Notes: a model not told the origin generated them from the sequence alone. Positions 1-9,463 are shown, counted from the first letter of the stretch. The stretch is 63,296 nucleotides of DNA from an uncultured Collinsella sp. (GCA_937989875.1 CALKBO010000053.1:1-63296), one strand, 5' to 3'. Program-made: numbers and translations.

Positions 1-50
1 GTTAGCCGGCAGGTCGGCATGTCAATCCTGGTCTAACAGAGCCTTAAAAA

Positions 51-86
51 ATCATCCCGCGGGGCTTATGGCTCACGCGGGATGAT
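51..86 (-). terminator. Rho-independent terminator of the leftmost minus-strand gene
   Basis: An 11-bp perfect stem (ATCATCCCGCG at 51-61 with CGCGGGATGAT at 76-86) and a 14-nt loop. On the minus strand it is followed by TTTTTAAGGC. It lies just past the stop codon at 93. Confidence 0.85.
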
Positions 87-92
87 GGCGTC

Positions 93-1058
93 TTACTTTT
101 TCTTGTCCTGTTCCAGCAGTTCGGACGGTGTGCGATCGGGCTTGCCGCCGCGGAAAATCTCGCGGCCATGCAGACGATGCTCCAGGTCACGCTCGGCCTT
201 TTCCTCGTCAATCTTGGTCTGGCTCACCACCGGATCCTCAATCAACGACGACACCGAGTTCACCTGCTTCTGAATGCGCTCGGCGATGGTGTCATCCATA
301 CTCACGATGCGCATCTTCCAGTCGATACTCGTGGCGTTGGATGAGCTCTTGGTCCACACGAACGTCAAAATGGCGCTCTGGTGGCCCCGCGCGGGGAACA
401 TGCCAAAGAAGGAATCGTGCTGAATGTTGCTATCCTCGTCGATATAGGCGTGAACGTTATACACCACGCGGTCGATCTTATCGTTGAGCAGCGCGTTGGT
501 CGCAAGCGCCGCGGCCTGGATCTGCCCGTTGGACAGCAGCTCGAGCTCGTTGGCAGACGATGTGTCCAACACCGTCACCTCGACCGTGCCCGTACGCTCA
601 TCGGCTTCATCGACGGTAAAGTCGAGCGGGAACTGCGTAAAGCCATTGCCCCACTCAAGGCCGCCCTTCAGCGCCGTCGAAACGGTATCGACCGAAACGC
701 TCTCGGACAGGTTGGCGGTGTTCAGACGACGCATCACGCCGTAGCCAATCTGCATGCCCACGATCAGCACCAAAATACCGATGACCACGGCCATCGCGGT
801 CTTCGTAATGGTATGGCTCACCTGCGAGCCCGAAGGATCGTCCTCGGACAGCGGGTCGATATGTTTTGCCTGGCTCGCGCGGTCCTCGCTGCGCAGCTGC
901 GCTAGCGCCGCTTTGTCACCGCGCTTGGCCGCAGCCTCCTTCTCACGCATGCGCTCGGTACGCTTTTTGGCGAGCGTGGGATCCAAGACGCCGGATGCAT
1001 CGATTTCGGAGAATAACTCCGTCACTTCTTCCGGAGTCAAAGGGTTCTTGTCAGCCAT
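93..1058 (-). CDS. Membrane-anchored protein of unknown function
   Basis: 321 aa. I do not recognise a named family. The N-terminal 85 residues are charged and rich in Lys, Glu and Ala and probably cytoplasmic. One strong transmembrane helix lies at about residues 87-108. The remaining 210 residues form a probably extracytoplasmic domain with alternating beta-type segments, ending in a charged tail. The start has the Shine-Dalgarno AGGAA 4 nt upstream. It is the last gene of a minus-strand run downstream of the ABC exporter (19-nt gap) and is followed by a good terminator, so it is probably co-transcribed with the exporter. It could be an accessory or regulatory factor for it, but nothing in the sequence proves that. 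Confidence 0.75.
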   Translation of the reverse strand: MADKNPLTPEEVTELFSEIDASGVLDPTLAKKRTERMREKEAAAKRGDKAALAQLRSEDRASQAKHIDPLSEDDPSGSQVSHTITKTAMAVVIGILVLIVGMQIGYGVMRRLNTANLSESVSVDTVSTALKGGLEWGNGFTQFPLDFTVDEADERTGTVEVTVLDTSSANELELLSNGQIQAAALATNALLNDKIDRVVYNVHAYIDEDSNIQHDSFFGMFPARGHQSAILTFVWTKSSSNATSIDWKMRIVSMDDTIAERIQKQVNSVSSLIEDPVVSQTKIDEEKAERDLEHRLHGREIFRGGKPDRTPSELLEQDKKK

Positions 1059-1077
1059 AAACTTCCTGTCATATCAA

Positions 1078-2850
1078 TCAGTCGAGCTCGTGCGCACGCG
1101 CACCTTCGAACTGCATTCGATAGTAACGGGCATAGGTGCCGCCACGGGCGAGAAGCTCCTCGTGCGTGCCACGCTCCACAACGCGACCATGCTCAACGGT
1201 CGCAATCTCATCGGCATGCTTAATGGTCGAAAGACGATGGGCGATGATAATCGTGGTACGGCCGCGTGCCAGCTCTTCGAGCGACTCCTGCACCGCCTCC
1301 TCGCTCTCGTTATCCAAAGCACTCGTCGCCTCATCCAAAATAAGGATCTTGGGATTCTTGAGAAACACGCGCGCGATGGCAACGCGCTGCTTCTGTCCGC
1401 CCGAAAGACGGCTGCCGCGCTCGCCCACCACGGTGTCGTAGCCCTGCGGAAGCGATTCGATAAAGGTATCGATATTGGCGCGACGGGCCGCCTCGGAGAT
1501 CTCTTCTGCCGTAGCACCCGGCTTGCCGTAGGCGATGTTCTCGCCAATCGTACCGTCAAACAGGTAGACATCCTGCTGCACCAGGCCGATGGCGCGGCGC
1601 AGGCTCTGCTGCGTCACATCGCGCACGTCCTGACCGTCGATGCTAATGGATCCGGTAGCCACGTCATAAAAGCGCGGCAGCAGCGAACAGGTCGTGGACT
1701 TGCCGCCGCCCGAGGGGCCAACCAGTGCGATGGTCTGGCCGGGCTTGATAGACAGGTCCATGTGGTCGATAACGGGACGCTCGTCGGCATAACCCTCGCC
1801 CAGCTCGACATCCTCGTAGTTAAAGCACACGCCGTGATACTCCACGGCGCCGGCAGTCACCTGCAGATCCGTAGCGCCCGGCTTGTCCTGGATATCCGGC
1901 GCGGTCGAGAGCACCTCGTCCATACGTTTAAAGCCGGCGATAGCCTTCTGATACGTTTCGGCCGAATTGACGAGCGTCTCGAGCGGCGTGCAGAACAGCG
2001 AAATATAGAGTGCGAAGGTCGCCATATCGACCGCCTGTAGCTGTCCCTGGGCGACCAGCCATCCGCCCAGCAGCACTACGATCACATAGAGCACACCCGA
2101 GAGCAGGCCATACGTCGCGGTATAGACGCCCATGGCGTGATACATGTTCTCCTTGGACGAAAGGTAGCGATCGTTAGAGGCACGGAACTTGGCACGCTCG
2201 GTCTCCTCGTTGGCAAAGCTCTTGACCACGCGCATACCCGCCAGAGAATCCTGCAGCTGTGCATTAATGCCGCTGATCTTCTTGCGGTTGTCGCTAAAGA
2301 CCTCGCGCATGCGCATGTTCTGCCAAAACATGACGACCGCAAACGCCGCCGTCACCACGGCCATGGCAAGCGCCAGCACCGGAGCGATGGTAAAGAGGAT
2401 CACAAACGAGCCGATAATCTCGATACCGCAGATGATGATCCACTCGGGTACGTGATGCGCCGCCTCGCAGATATCGAACAGGTCGTTGACCACGCGGCTC
2501 ATCATGTCGCCCGAGCTGTTGCGGTCGAAGTATGCAAAGCTAAAGCGCTCATACTGGTCGAACAGGTCCTCGCGCATTTTGGACTCCATGCGCGCGCCCA
2601 TCACGTGACCCCAATAGCTCACAAAGTAGCGGCAGGCGCAGCGGACGGCATACATCAGCACCAAGCCCACCGCGATCATGCCGAGCGCCTGCATAATGGC
2701 AGCCTGACCCTGAGTAAATAGCCCACCGGTCAAATTGCGCAGAATAATAGGAAAAGCAAGGTCAATGGCGGCAAGCACCAGAGCACAAACAGTATCAGCA
2801 ACAAAAAGCCCCATCTGGGGCTTGTAATAAGACAAAAACCTCTTCAGCAT
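1078..2850 (-). CDS. ABC exporter half-transporter (fused permease and ATPase)
   Basis: 590 aa. Residues 1-300 form the six-helix exporter membrane domain, with an intracellular loop containing the typical SLAGMRVVKSF segment near 202-212. The ATPase follows: Walker A GPSGGGKST (378-386), Q-loop VQQDVYLF (424-431), signature LSGGQ (482-486), Walker B ILILDE (502-507) and switch His538. All catalytic positions are intact. This is the MsbA/MdlB-like multidrug or lipid exporter family; such proteins work as dimers, and no partner half-transporter is adjacent, so a homodimer is likely. The substrate cannot be read from sequence. The start is supported by GAGG 6 nt upstream. Confidence 0.93.
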   Translation of the reverse strand: MLKRFLSYYKPQMGLFVADTVCALVLAAIDLAFPIILRNLTGGLFTQGQAAIMQALGMIAVGLVLMYAVRCACRYFVSYWGHVMGARMESKMREDLFDQYERFSFAYFDRNSSGDMMSRVVNDLFDICEAAHHVPEWIIICGIEIIGSFVILFTIAPVLALAMAVVTAAFAVVMFWQNMRMREVFSDNRKKISGINAQLQDSLAGMRVVKSFANEETERAKFRASNDRYLSSKENMYHAMGVYTATYGLLSGVLYVIVVLLGGWLVAQGQLQAVDMATFALYISLFCTPLETLVNSAETYQKAIAGFKRMDEVLSTAPDIQDKPGATDLQVTAGAVEYHGVCFNYEDVELGEGYADERPVIDHMDLSIKPGQTIALVGPSGGGKSTTCSLLPRFYDVATGSISIDGQDVRDVTQQSLRRAIGLVQQDVYLFDGTIGENIAYGKPGATAEEISEAARRANIDTFIESLPQGYDTVVGERGSRLSGGQKQRVAIARVFLKNPKILILDEATSALDNESEEAVQESLEELARGRTTIIIAHRLSTIKHADEIATVEHGRVVERGTHEELLARGGTYARYYRMQFEGARAHELD

Positions 2851-2881
2851 GTGATCCTCAAAGAAATATCAGCAACGTAAG

Positions 2882-2920
2882 GCCCTGGGACAAAGCAATC
2901 AGTAGTACTTGTCCCAGGGC
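2882..2920. terminator. Hairpin between ABC exporter and NUDIX gene
   Basis: A 12-bp perfect stem (GCCCTGGGACAA with TTGTCCCAGGGC) immediately after the NUDIX stop codon. There is no clear U-tract on either strand, so it may be a weak terminator or an mRNA-stabilising end hairpin. Confidence 0.5.
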
Positions 2921-2932
2921 TATCCCCACTCG

Positions 2933-3628
2933 TTAAAGCTCCGTGCCCCCAAGGCGGTGTGCGATGCTGTCGCAGGCCAAGGCGCCCACGACGGTCTTGG
3001 CGTCTTCGATCTTGCCGTCGAGTACGGCGTCGATCAGCTCATGCAGCGGCACCAGGTCCACGTTGACAAACTCGTCATCATCGGGGTTGGGCGCATCAAA
3101 CTCGAGCTTGGTAGCCAAGTAGATGTGGATAATCTCATCGCAAAAACCACAGGACGTGACAATCGACGTCAAAAAGCGAATGCGACCAGCCCTAAAGCCC
3201 GTCTCCTCATGCAGCTCGCGCTTGGCGCAATCGAGCGGGTCCTCGCCTGGATCGAGCTTGCCGGCGGGAATCTCGACCGTCACGCGGTCGATGGCGGTGC
3301 GGTACTGACGCACCAGTACGATCTTGCCGCTCTCGGTCAGTGCCACAACAGCCGCCGCACCCGGATGGCGAACGATATCGCGGGCGCTGCGGCGACCGTT
3401 GGGCAGCTCAACCTCAAGACGGTGGACGTCGAGGATCTTGCCCTTCCAGGCGCACTCCTCCGAAAGAATCTTCTCGTGCAGCTCGGCATCGTGCGGGTCG
3501 TCATCGCCCAGCACCAGCGCCGGCTCGTCAGCGACCTCGCCACCAGGCTCGCCCTCGGCGTGCCCATACACGCGGCCGTCCTCTTCGACGATCTGCGCGT
3601 CCACGAGCTCTTCGTTCTTCTCGTCCAT
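2933..3628 (-). CDS. NUDIX hydrolase, ADP-ribose pyrophosphatase type
   Basis: 231 aa. A complete Nudix box (GX5EX7REUXEEXGU) lies at residues 123-145, including RELHEET at 137-143, preceded by RQYR and EIPAG, which are typical of ADP-ribose pyrophosphatases (NudF/YqkG type) that split ADP-ribose to AMP and ribose-5-phosphate. The first 55 residues are an acidic extension beyond the usual family N-terminus. I chose the ATG at 3628, because GAGAGGA sits 9 nt upstream, over the ATG at 3637, which directly abuts that motif. It lies 21 nt after purD on the same strand and is probably co-transcribed. Confidence 0.9.
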   Translation of the reverse strand: MDEKNEELVDAQIVEEDGRVYGHAEGEPGGEVADEPALVLGDDDPHDAELHEKILSEECAWKGKILDVHRLEVELPNGRRSARDIVRHPGAAAVVALTESGKIVLVRQYRTAIDRVTVEIPAGKLDPGEDPLDCAKRELHEETGFRAGRIRFLTSIVTSCGFCDEIIHIYLATKLEFDAPNPDDDEFVNVDLVPLHELIDAVLDGKIEDAKTVVGALACDSIAHRLGGTEL

Positions 3629-3649
3629 CCGTCTCATTCCTCTCGGATT

Positions 3650-4954
3650 TTAGGCATCCCAGGCGTCGCGGCCGCGCAGCGCGCGCAGGCCGATGTCGTG
3701 ACGCAGGGTCTTGCCCTCAAAATCAATCTTCTCGCAGGCCTCGTAGGCAAGGTTGCGGGCGTTCTCAAACGTATCGCCCAGCGCGGTCACGGCAAGCACG
3801 CGGCCACCATTGGTCACGAGCTGGCCGTCCACCACGGCAGTGCCCGCGTGGTACACGGTCACGTTCTCCATGGCCTCGGCATCGGCGATACCGGTAATGA
3901 CCTTGCCTTTCTCGTAGCTGCCGGGATAACCCGCACTCGTCAGGACAACGGCCACGGCCCACTCGTCGCGCCAGTCGAGTTCAATCTGATCGAGCTCGCA
4001 GTTGGCGCAGGCGAGCATGACCTCGACCAGGTCGTTCTTAAGGCGCGGCAGAACGACCTGCGTCTCGGGGTCGCCAAAGCGGGCATTGAACTCCAGCACC
4101 TTGGGGCCGGCAGGCGTGAGCATAAAGCCGCCGTACAGGCAGCCGCGGTAGTCGATACCCTCGGCAGCGAGCTCGGCCACGGTCTGCTCCATGACCTTCA
4201 CCATGGTGGCGTGCTCCTCATCGGTCACGATGGGCACCGGGCTGTAGACGCCCATGCCACCGGTGTTGGGGCCCTTGTCGCCCTCGAGCGCACGCTTGTG
4301 GTCCTGCGAGGTGGCCATGGGGCGCACGGTCTTGCCGTCGGTAAAGGCCAGCAGCGAGCACTCGGGACCAACGAGCATCTCCTCGATGATCACGGTATTG
4401 CCGGCATCGCCAAAGGTGCCGCCAAAGCACTCGCGCACGGCCTCCTCGGCCTGCTCAAGTTCGGTCGCCACGATAACGCCCTTGCCCGCGGCAAGGCCGT
4501 CGGCCTTCACGACCAGCGGGGCGCCCTGCTCGCGCACGTAGGCGAGAGCCGAAGCCTCGTCGGTAAACGAACCATAGGCTGCCGTCGGAATGCCCGCACG
4601 CTCCATGAGCTGCTTGGAGAACAGCTTGGAGCCCTCCATCTGGGCGCCCTCGGCACCCGGGCCAAAGCAGGGAATACCCGCCGCGCGCACGGCGTCGGCC
4701 ACGCCCGCCACGAGCGGAGCCTCGGGGCCAATTACCACGAGTCCGCATCCGTGGCTCTGTGCAAACGCCGCCACGGCCGCAGGATCGCAGTCGTCGAGAA
4801 CAACGTTCTCGCCGCAGCTCGCGGTGCCGCCGTTACCCGGCGCGATGTAGAGCTTGCCGGCGCGCGGTGATGCTGCGAGCTTAGCTGCCAAAGCATGCTC
4901 ACGGCCGCCGCTGCCCAACAACAGGATGTCGATGGTTTGAGTGTCCGCCTTCAA
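3650..4954 (-). CDS. purD: Phosphoribosylamine--glycine ligase
   Basis: 434 aa. It joins phosphoribosylamine and glycine with ATP to give GAR, the second step of purine synthesis. The N-terminus reads ILLLGSGGREHALA, the family's nucleotide-binding opening; later come the ATP-grasp segments GPEAPLVAG, KADGLAAGKGV and GPECSLLAFTDG, and NTGGMGVYSP and EFNARFGDPE near the active site. The open frame reaches 5122, but the real start is a TTG at 4954 with a strong GAGGAGG upstream; the extra 56 residues are not PurD-like. It is preceded by purA, with a hairpin in the gap. Confidence 0.95.
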   Translation of the reverse strand: MKADTQTIDILLLGSGGREHALAAKLAASPRAGKLYIAPGNGGTASCGENVVLDDCDPAAVAAFAQSHGCGLVVIGPEAPLVAGVADAVRAAGIPCFGPGAEGAQMEGSKLFSKQLMERAGIPTAAYGSFTDEASALAYVREQGAPLVVKADGLAAGKGVIVATELEQAEEAVRECFGGTFGDAGNTVIIEEMLVGPECSLLAFTDGKTVRPMATSQDHKRALEGDKGPNTGGMGVYSPVPIVTDEEHATMVKVMEQTVAELAAEGIDYRGCLYGGFMLTPAGPKVLEFNARFGDPETQVVLPRLKNDLVEVMLACANCELDQIELDWRDEWAVAVVLTSAGYPGSYEKGKVITGIADAEAMENVTVYHAGTAVVDGQLVTNGGRVLAVTALGDTFENARNLAYEACEKIDFEGKTLRHDIGLRALRGRDAWDA

Positions 4955-5008
4955 GGGTGCCTCCTCTATGGATGAACGGCCCGCTCCGCGCGAGCCCTTT
5001 GCAAGCAA

Positions 5009-5050
5009 ATATACCCCTCGGCCGCCCGTCCGGGCTGCAAAGGGGTATAT
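5009..5050 (-). terminator. Hairpin between purA and purD
   Basis: A 10-bp perfect stem (ATATACCCCT with AGGGGTATAT) with a GC-rich loop that itself pairs (GCAGCCCGGACGGGC on the minus strand). It follows the purA stop and precedes the purD ribosome binding site. The U-tract is weak, so it may attenuate rather than stop transcription into purD. Confidence 0.6.
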
Positions 5051-5072
5051 CGCAATAACCAAATAGTCCCGA

Positions 5073-6359
5073 TTACTTCCAGAATCGGTTGATGATCTGC
5101 TCGCGACCAGCGCCAACGCCAATGAACGTCACGCGGGTGTGTGCCAGATCCTCGATAAACGCCACGTAGTCCTGAGCCTCCTGCGGCAGCTCGTCAAAGC
5201 TGCGGCAACCGGTGATGTCGCACTTCCAGCCAGGAAGCTCCTCGTAGATGGGCTTGGCATGCTCAAAGCGCACCTGGTGCTCGGGCACGCTCGTGTAACG
5301 CTCGCCATCGACGTCGTAGGCCACGCACACCTTAATGGTGTCGAAGGCCGAAAGCACGTCGAGCTTGGTCATGGCGATGTCGGTGAGGCCGTTGACGCGC
5401 GAGGCGTAGTTGGCGATGGGGCCGTCGAACCAGCCGCAGCGACGACGGCGACCGGTGGTCACACCGTACTCATAGCCCTCCTCGGTCAGCGTGTGGCCGG
5501 CCTCGGACTCATAGGAAAGCTCGGTGGGCATGGGGCCCGAACCGACGCGGGTGATATAGGCCTTCATGACGCCCAGCACGCGGTTGACGTTCTTCATACC
5601 GACGCCGGAGCCGGTGATGGCGCCGCCGGCGGTGCAGTTGGAAGACGTCACGTACGGATAGGTGCCGTGGTCGATGTCGAGTAGCGTCGCCTGGGCGCCC
5701 TCAAACAGCAGGTCCTTGCCCTCATCGATCATGTTGTTGAGCAGCAGGCTCGTCTCGGTGATGTAGGGGCGCAGGCGCTCGGCCATCGGCAGGTACTCGT
5801 CGCAAATCTGGTCCACGGTGTAGGTGGGCAGGTTGTAGATGAGCTCGAGCTCGGGGTTCACGCGGGCGAGAGCGGTCTCCAGCTTGTCGCGGAACAGTGC
5901 CTCGTCCAGCATGTCCTGCATGCGCAGGCCGATGCGAGCCATCTTGTCCTGATAGCACGGACCGATGCCGCGCTTGGTGGTACCGATGTTCTTCTTGCCG
6001 AGCTTCTGCTCAAAGGCGCCATCCAGATCGATGTGGTACGGCATGATGACATGCGCGTTGCCGCTAATCTTGAGGTTCTTGGTGGTGATGCCGTCAGCCT
6101 CGAACATATCGATCTCCTCAAGGACAACCTTGGGGTTGACGACGCAGCCGTTACCGATCACCGACACGTGGTCGGAATACATGATGCCGGAGGGCACCTG
6201 GTGCAGGCCGTACTTCTTGCCGTTGACGACGATGGTGTGACCGGCGTTGTTGCCGCCCGAGTAGCGCACGACGGCATCGAAGTCGCCGGCGACCAGGTCG
6301 CAAATCTTACCCTTGCCCTCATCGCCCCACTGGGCACCGACCAAAACGGTTGACGGCAT
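5073..6359 (-). CDS. purA: Adenylosuccinate synthetase
   Basis: 428 aa, the usual length. It makes adenylosuccinate from IMP, aspartate and GTP, committing IMP to AMP. The GTP-binding loop QWGDEGKGK is at the N-terminus, followed by GGNNAGHT, the IMP-binding GIGPCYQDK, and TGRRRRCGWFD near residue 300. The start has AAGGAG 5 nt upstream. It lies downstream of dnaB, as in many Gram-positive genomes (rplI-dnaB-purA), and upstream of purD. purB and purC, for other purine steps, are in the same window on the other arm. Confidence 0.97.
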   Translation of the reverse strand: MPSTVLVGAQWGDEGKGKICDLVAGDFDAVVRYSGGNNAGHTIVVNGKKYGLHQVPSGIMYSDHVSVIGNGCVVNPKVVLEEIDMFEADGITTKNLKISGNAHVIMPYHIDLDGAFEQKLGKKNIGTTKRGIGPCYQDKMARIGLRMQDMLDEALFRDKLETALARVNPELELIYNLPTYTVDQICDEYLPMAERLRPYITETSLLLNNMIDEGKDLLFEGAQATLLDIDHGTYPYVTSSNCTAGGAITGSGVGMKNVNRVLGVMKAYITRVGSGPMPTELSYESEAGHTLTEEGYEYGVTTGRRRRCGWFDGPIANYASRVNGLTDIAMTKLDVLSAFDTIKVCVAYDVDGERYTSVPEHQVRFEHAKPIYEELPGWKCDITGCRSFDELPQEAQDYVAFIEDLAHTRVTFIGVGAGREQIINRFWK

Positions 6360-6452
6360 GTTTACTCCTTACATTCATGGACTGTCTACGCGCCACGCCG
6401 GCACGCAGAAGCACAAAACATTCCCAGTATACCCGTGCAACGGGCGCCTGTC

Positions 6453-7844
6453 CTACTCCTCGGCATGTGCCCCATCAAGCTCATAGAACTTGGTGGATGC
6501 CGGCAGGAACATCAGGTCGACGTCGCCGATCGGGCCCGAACGGTTCTTGGCCACGACGATACGCGTAACGCCCTCGTCGGGTCGATCGTCGCGCGAGGCT
6601 TCGGCCTCGTCGGCGGAGCGGTCCAAGAACATAACGATATCGGCGTCCTGTTCGATGGAGCCCGATTCACGAAGGTCGGAAAGCTGTGGGCGCTTGCCGG
6701 TACGGGATTCGACCTGACGCGAGAGCTGTGACAGCGCGATGAGCGGGATCTTGAGCTCCTTGGCCATGATCTTCAAACCACGCGACATCTCCGAGACCTC
6801 GACGGTACGGCTCTCGGAGCGGCGTCCCGGCGGAGGACTCACCAGCTGCAGGTAGTCCAAGATGATGATTGCCTTCTCCTTGTTATGGAGCATACGGCGG
6901 CTCTTGGCGCGAATCTCGGTCACTGTGGTGCCGGGCGTATCGTCAATCAGAATATCGAGCTTGGACAAGGTCTGCGTGGCCTCGTTGATATTGGCCCACT
7001 GCTCGGGGCTAATGCGGCCCATGCGGAAGTCACTGATCGAGATCATGGCGTAGGCGCAAATCAGACGCTGGGCAATTTCCTTGCCCGACATCTCCAGCGA
7101 GAAGAAGCCGACGGTATAACCAGCAGCGGCAGCGTTGAGTGCCAGATTCAGTGCGAACGACGTCTTACCTACAGCAGGACGGGCGCCGATGATGATGAGC
7201 TGGCCCTCGCGGAAGCCCATGAGCATACGGTCGAGCGACGGAAAGCCAGTGGGCACGCCCGCGGCCTGACCACCGGCCTGGCACACTTCCTCGGCCTCGT
7301 TATAGGCCTCGACCATAAACTCGGTCAACGTCTTGTAGCTCGACTTGACCTCGCGCGCCGTGACCTTGAGCAGCTTGCTCTCGGCTAGCTCCACGACCTC
7401 TTTGGTGTCGGTGGGGGCGTTATATGCCAGCGCGTTGATCTCGTTGGTGGCGCCGATCAGCTCACGCAGCATCGAATCGCGGCGAACGATGGCGGCATGG
7501 TGCTGCCAGTTGACGAGCGACAGGGTCTGACCCATCAACTCCAAAATGTACGCTTCGCCGCCCACGGCATCGAGCTTGTTGATGCTTCGCAGGTAATCGA
7601 TCAGCGAGATGGAGTCGATGGGAATGCGGCTGTTGTACATATCGACCATCGCGGTATAGATGGTCTTATGAATGGGCCGGTAGAAGTCATCGGGCTGCAG
7701 CTCGACCTGGGCTTCTTCGACCACCTCGGGCGATAGCAGCATAGCGGCCAGTACATTGGCCTCTGCATCTTGGTTTTGGGGAAGACCCAACTTTGAGCCG
7801 CGGTCCTCAACCGTCAGCCCGGTCTCCCTATCGTCATATGCCAT
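6453..7844 (-). CDS. dnaB: Replicative DNA helicase
   Basis: 463 aa from the chosen ATG. It is the hexameric 5'-3' helicase that unwinds DNA at the fork. The N-terminal domain begins with PQNQDAEANVLAAML, followed by the RecA-like domain with Walker A GARPAVGKTS, the segment GFFSLEMS, the Walker B stretch IILDYLQL and LSQLSRQVE. No intein is present. I chose the ATG at 7844 because GAGG lies 8 nt upstream; two in-frame ATGs at 7850 and 7856 are alternatives. It follows rplI in a ribosomal/replication cluster. Confidence 0.96.
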   Translation of the reverse strand: MAYDDRETGLTVEDRGSKLGLPQNQDAEANVLAAMLLSPEVVEEAQVELQPDDFYRPIHKTIYTAMVDMYNSRIPIDSISLIDYLRSINKLDAVGGEAYILELMGQTLSLVNWQHHAAIVRRDSMLRELIGATNEINALAYNAPTDTKEVVELAESKLLKVTAREVKSSYKTLTEFMVEAYNEAEEVCQAGGQAAGVPTGFPSLDRMLMGFREGQLIIIGARPAVGKTSFALNLALNAAAAGYTVGFFSLEMSGKEIAQRLICAYAMISISDFRMGRISPEQWANINEATQTLSKLDILIDDTPGTTVTEIRAKSRRMLHNKEKAIIILDYLQLVSPPPGRRSESRTVEVSEMSRGLKIMAKELKIPLIALSQLSRQVESRTGKRPQLSDLRESGSIEQDADIVMFLDRSADEAEASRDDRPDEGVTRIVVAKNRSGPIGDVDLMFLPASTKFYELDGAHAEE

Positions 7845-8004
7845 GAGCATCCTCATTCATATCGCTTGCGAGCATCCATAGTATCAGCCACGGTCCAAAA
7901 ACGGACCGCGCGCCGCCAATCATCACCGAACCAAACGGATGAACGGTCCTGTACTTAGGACTTCGACGCAACGTTCACCATGACACTCACTCAGCGCAAA
8001 AAGC

Positions 8005-8036
8005 AAAAGGGCGCCCTGGTTTCCCAGAGCGCCCTT
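8005..8036 (-). terminator. Terminator of the rpsF-ssb-rpsR-rplI operon
   Basis: Stem AAGGGCGC (8007-8014) with GCGCCCTT (8029-8036). On the minus strand it is followed by TTGCTTTTTGCG. It separates rplI from dnaB. Confidence 0.75.
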
Positions 8037-8068
8037 CTTAGAACAAGATTGTTGCGTTGCAGCAAATG

Positions 8069-8608
8069 CTACTCGGCAGCAGCCTCAGTCTCGACCTCGG
8101 CGGTCTCGGCCTCGGCGACCTCAGCGGCCTCCTCGACCTCAGCCTCGGCAGCGAGCTCCTCGGCGGTAACGCCGACGAGAACGACAACCTCGGCCTTGAT
8201 CTCGCGGTACAGCGAGATGGCAACGGTGTGGGCACCGGCAACCTTGATGGGCTTACCGAGCTCGACGCGCTTGCGGTCGATGTCCATACCGAGCTGAGCC
8301 TTGATGGCGTCAGCGATCATAGCGGCGGTAACGGAGCCAAAGAGGATGCCCTCGTCGCCGACCTTGACGTCAACGGTGACCGTCTTGCCCTCGAAGGCAG
8401 CCTTGGTCTCGTTGGCGGTAGCCAGACGGACGGCCTCGCGCTTGGCGATGTTGTTGCGACGCTCGTCGAGCTGCTTGAGGTTGCCCTTGGTGGCGGCAAC
8501 AGCGAGCTTCTTGGGGAACAGGAAGTTCTCAGCGTAACCCTGAGCGACCTCTACGACGTCACCCTCGCCGCCCTTGCCCTTGATCTCATCGAGAAGAATA
8601 ACCTTCAT
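8069..8608 (-). CDS. rplI: 50S ribosomal protein L9
   Basis: 179 aa. The N-terminal 23S-binding domain opens MKVILLDEIKGKGGEGD and has the GYAENFLFP motif, followed by the long linking helix and C-terminal domain. Against the usual ~150 aa it carries an extra 25-30 residue tail made almost only of Ala, Glu, Val and Thr, probably disordered. GGGAG upstream supports the start. It is last in the rpsF-ssb-rpsR-rplI operon. Confidence 0.96.
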   Translation of the reverse strand: MKVILLDEIKGKGGEGDVVEVAQGYAENFLFPKKLAVAATKGNLKQLDERRNNIAKREAVRLATANETKAAFEGKTVTVDVKVGDEGILFGSVTAAMIADAIKAQLGMDIDRKRVELGKPIKVAGAHTVAISLYREIKAEVVVLVGVTAEELAAEAEVEEAAEVAEAETAEVETEAAAE

Positions 8609-8623
8609 GATGCGTCTCCCTTC

Positions 8624-8890
8624 TTAGCCGCGGTCGCGGTTGCCACGAGAGGAAACCACGGGGACGGTGTACGGCAGGAGAGCCATCTCGCGGGCGCGCT
8701 TGATGGCGTTGGCGATGTCATGCTGATGCTGCGTGCAAGCGCCAGTGACGCGACGGGGCTTAATCTTGCCACGGTCGGTCATGTACTTACGGAGAAGCTG
8801 AGTGTCCTTATAGTCGATGAACTCAGTGTTCTCCTTGCAGAACTGGCAGTACTTACGACGCGGCTGACGTGCAGAATAATCATTAGCCAT
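8624..8890 (-). CDS. rpsR: 30S ribosomal protein S18 (zinc-ribbon form)
   Basis: 88 aa. It binds S6 on the 30S platform. The core YKDTQLLRKYMTDRGKIKPRR is the S18 signature region (21-residue stretch abbreviated here as YKDTQLLRKY...KIKPRR). A CQFC pair near residue 16 together with a later C and H in GACTQHQH looks like the zinc-binding (C+) paralogue. The start is the ATG at 8890 with GAAAGG upstream; the longer open frame to 8941 is not S18-like. Confidence 0.95.
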   Translation of the reverse strand: MANDYSARQPRRKYCQFCKENTEFIDYKDTQLLRKYMTDRGKIKPRRVTGACTQHQHDIANAIKRAREMALLPYTVPVVSSRGNRDRG

Positions 8891-8962
8891 GTCAAAATAC
8901 CTTTCATTTGGCAACTTCGGCGAGCCGAAGCCGCCTCTCACTCAAAAATAGGTGAACAACCC

Positions 8963-9415
8963 TTAGAACGGGATGTCCTCATCGTAGACGTCGACCGCGG
9001 GCGGCGTAGCCACCGGTGCGGCAGGACGTGCTGCGGGCGCGGGAGCTGCGGGGGCGTAACCGCCTTGATCGTAGCCACCCTGGCCACCACGGGAGCTCAT
9101 AAACTCGATCTCATCGACGATGACCTCAAGCTTGCTCCGGCGCTGACCGTCGCGCTCCCAAGAGCTGTAGCGCAGCTTGCCCTCGATCGCGACCTTGTTT
9201 CCCTTTGCCAGGAAACGGCTCACGGCCTCGGCGCGGGTGCCGAACATAGTGCAGTCGACAAAGTTGGGATAGTCCTCCCACTCGCCAGTCTGCGCGTTGC
9301 GGCGACGATCGTTCACGGCGACGCCAAAGGACAGAACCTGGGTTCCGCCGGCGGTGGCGCGCAGCTCGGGATCGCGGGTGAGGTTACCGGTGATGTTCAC
9401 TCGATTGATGCTCAT
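8963..9415 (-). CDS. ssb: Single-stranded DNA-binding protein
   Basis: 150 aa. It coats single-stranded DNA at forks and recruits partners. The OB fold opens MSINRVNITGNLTRDPEL and contains FVDCTMFGTRAE and a YSSWERDGQRRSK loop. A Gly/Ala/Pro-rich linker leads to the acidic tip DEDIPF, the docking peptide for partner proteins. It lies between rpsF and rpsR, the classic bacterial arrangement, so it is transcribed with these ribosomal genes. Confidence 0.97.
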   Translation of the reverse strand: MSINRVNITGNLTRDPELRATAGGTQVLSFGVAVNDRRRNAQTGEWEDYPNFVDCTMFGTRAEAVSRFLAKGNKVAIEGKLRYSSWERDGQRRSKLEVIVDEIEFMSSRGGQGGYDQGGYAPAAPAPAARPAAPVATPPAVDVYDEDIPF

Positions 9416-9463
9416 AACTCACTACTTCCTCTTGGGGCACAAGCCCAGTCCAAAACGACAGTC

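Noticed and set aside
2909..4870. 653-codon plus-strand frame opposite purD and the NUDIX gene
   Set aside because: High-GC shadow of real genes; composition dominated by Ala, Gly, His and Leu with no recognisable domain.
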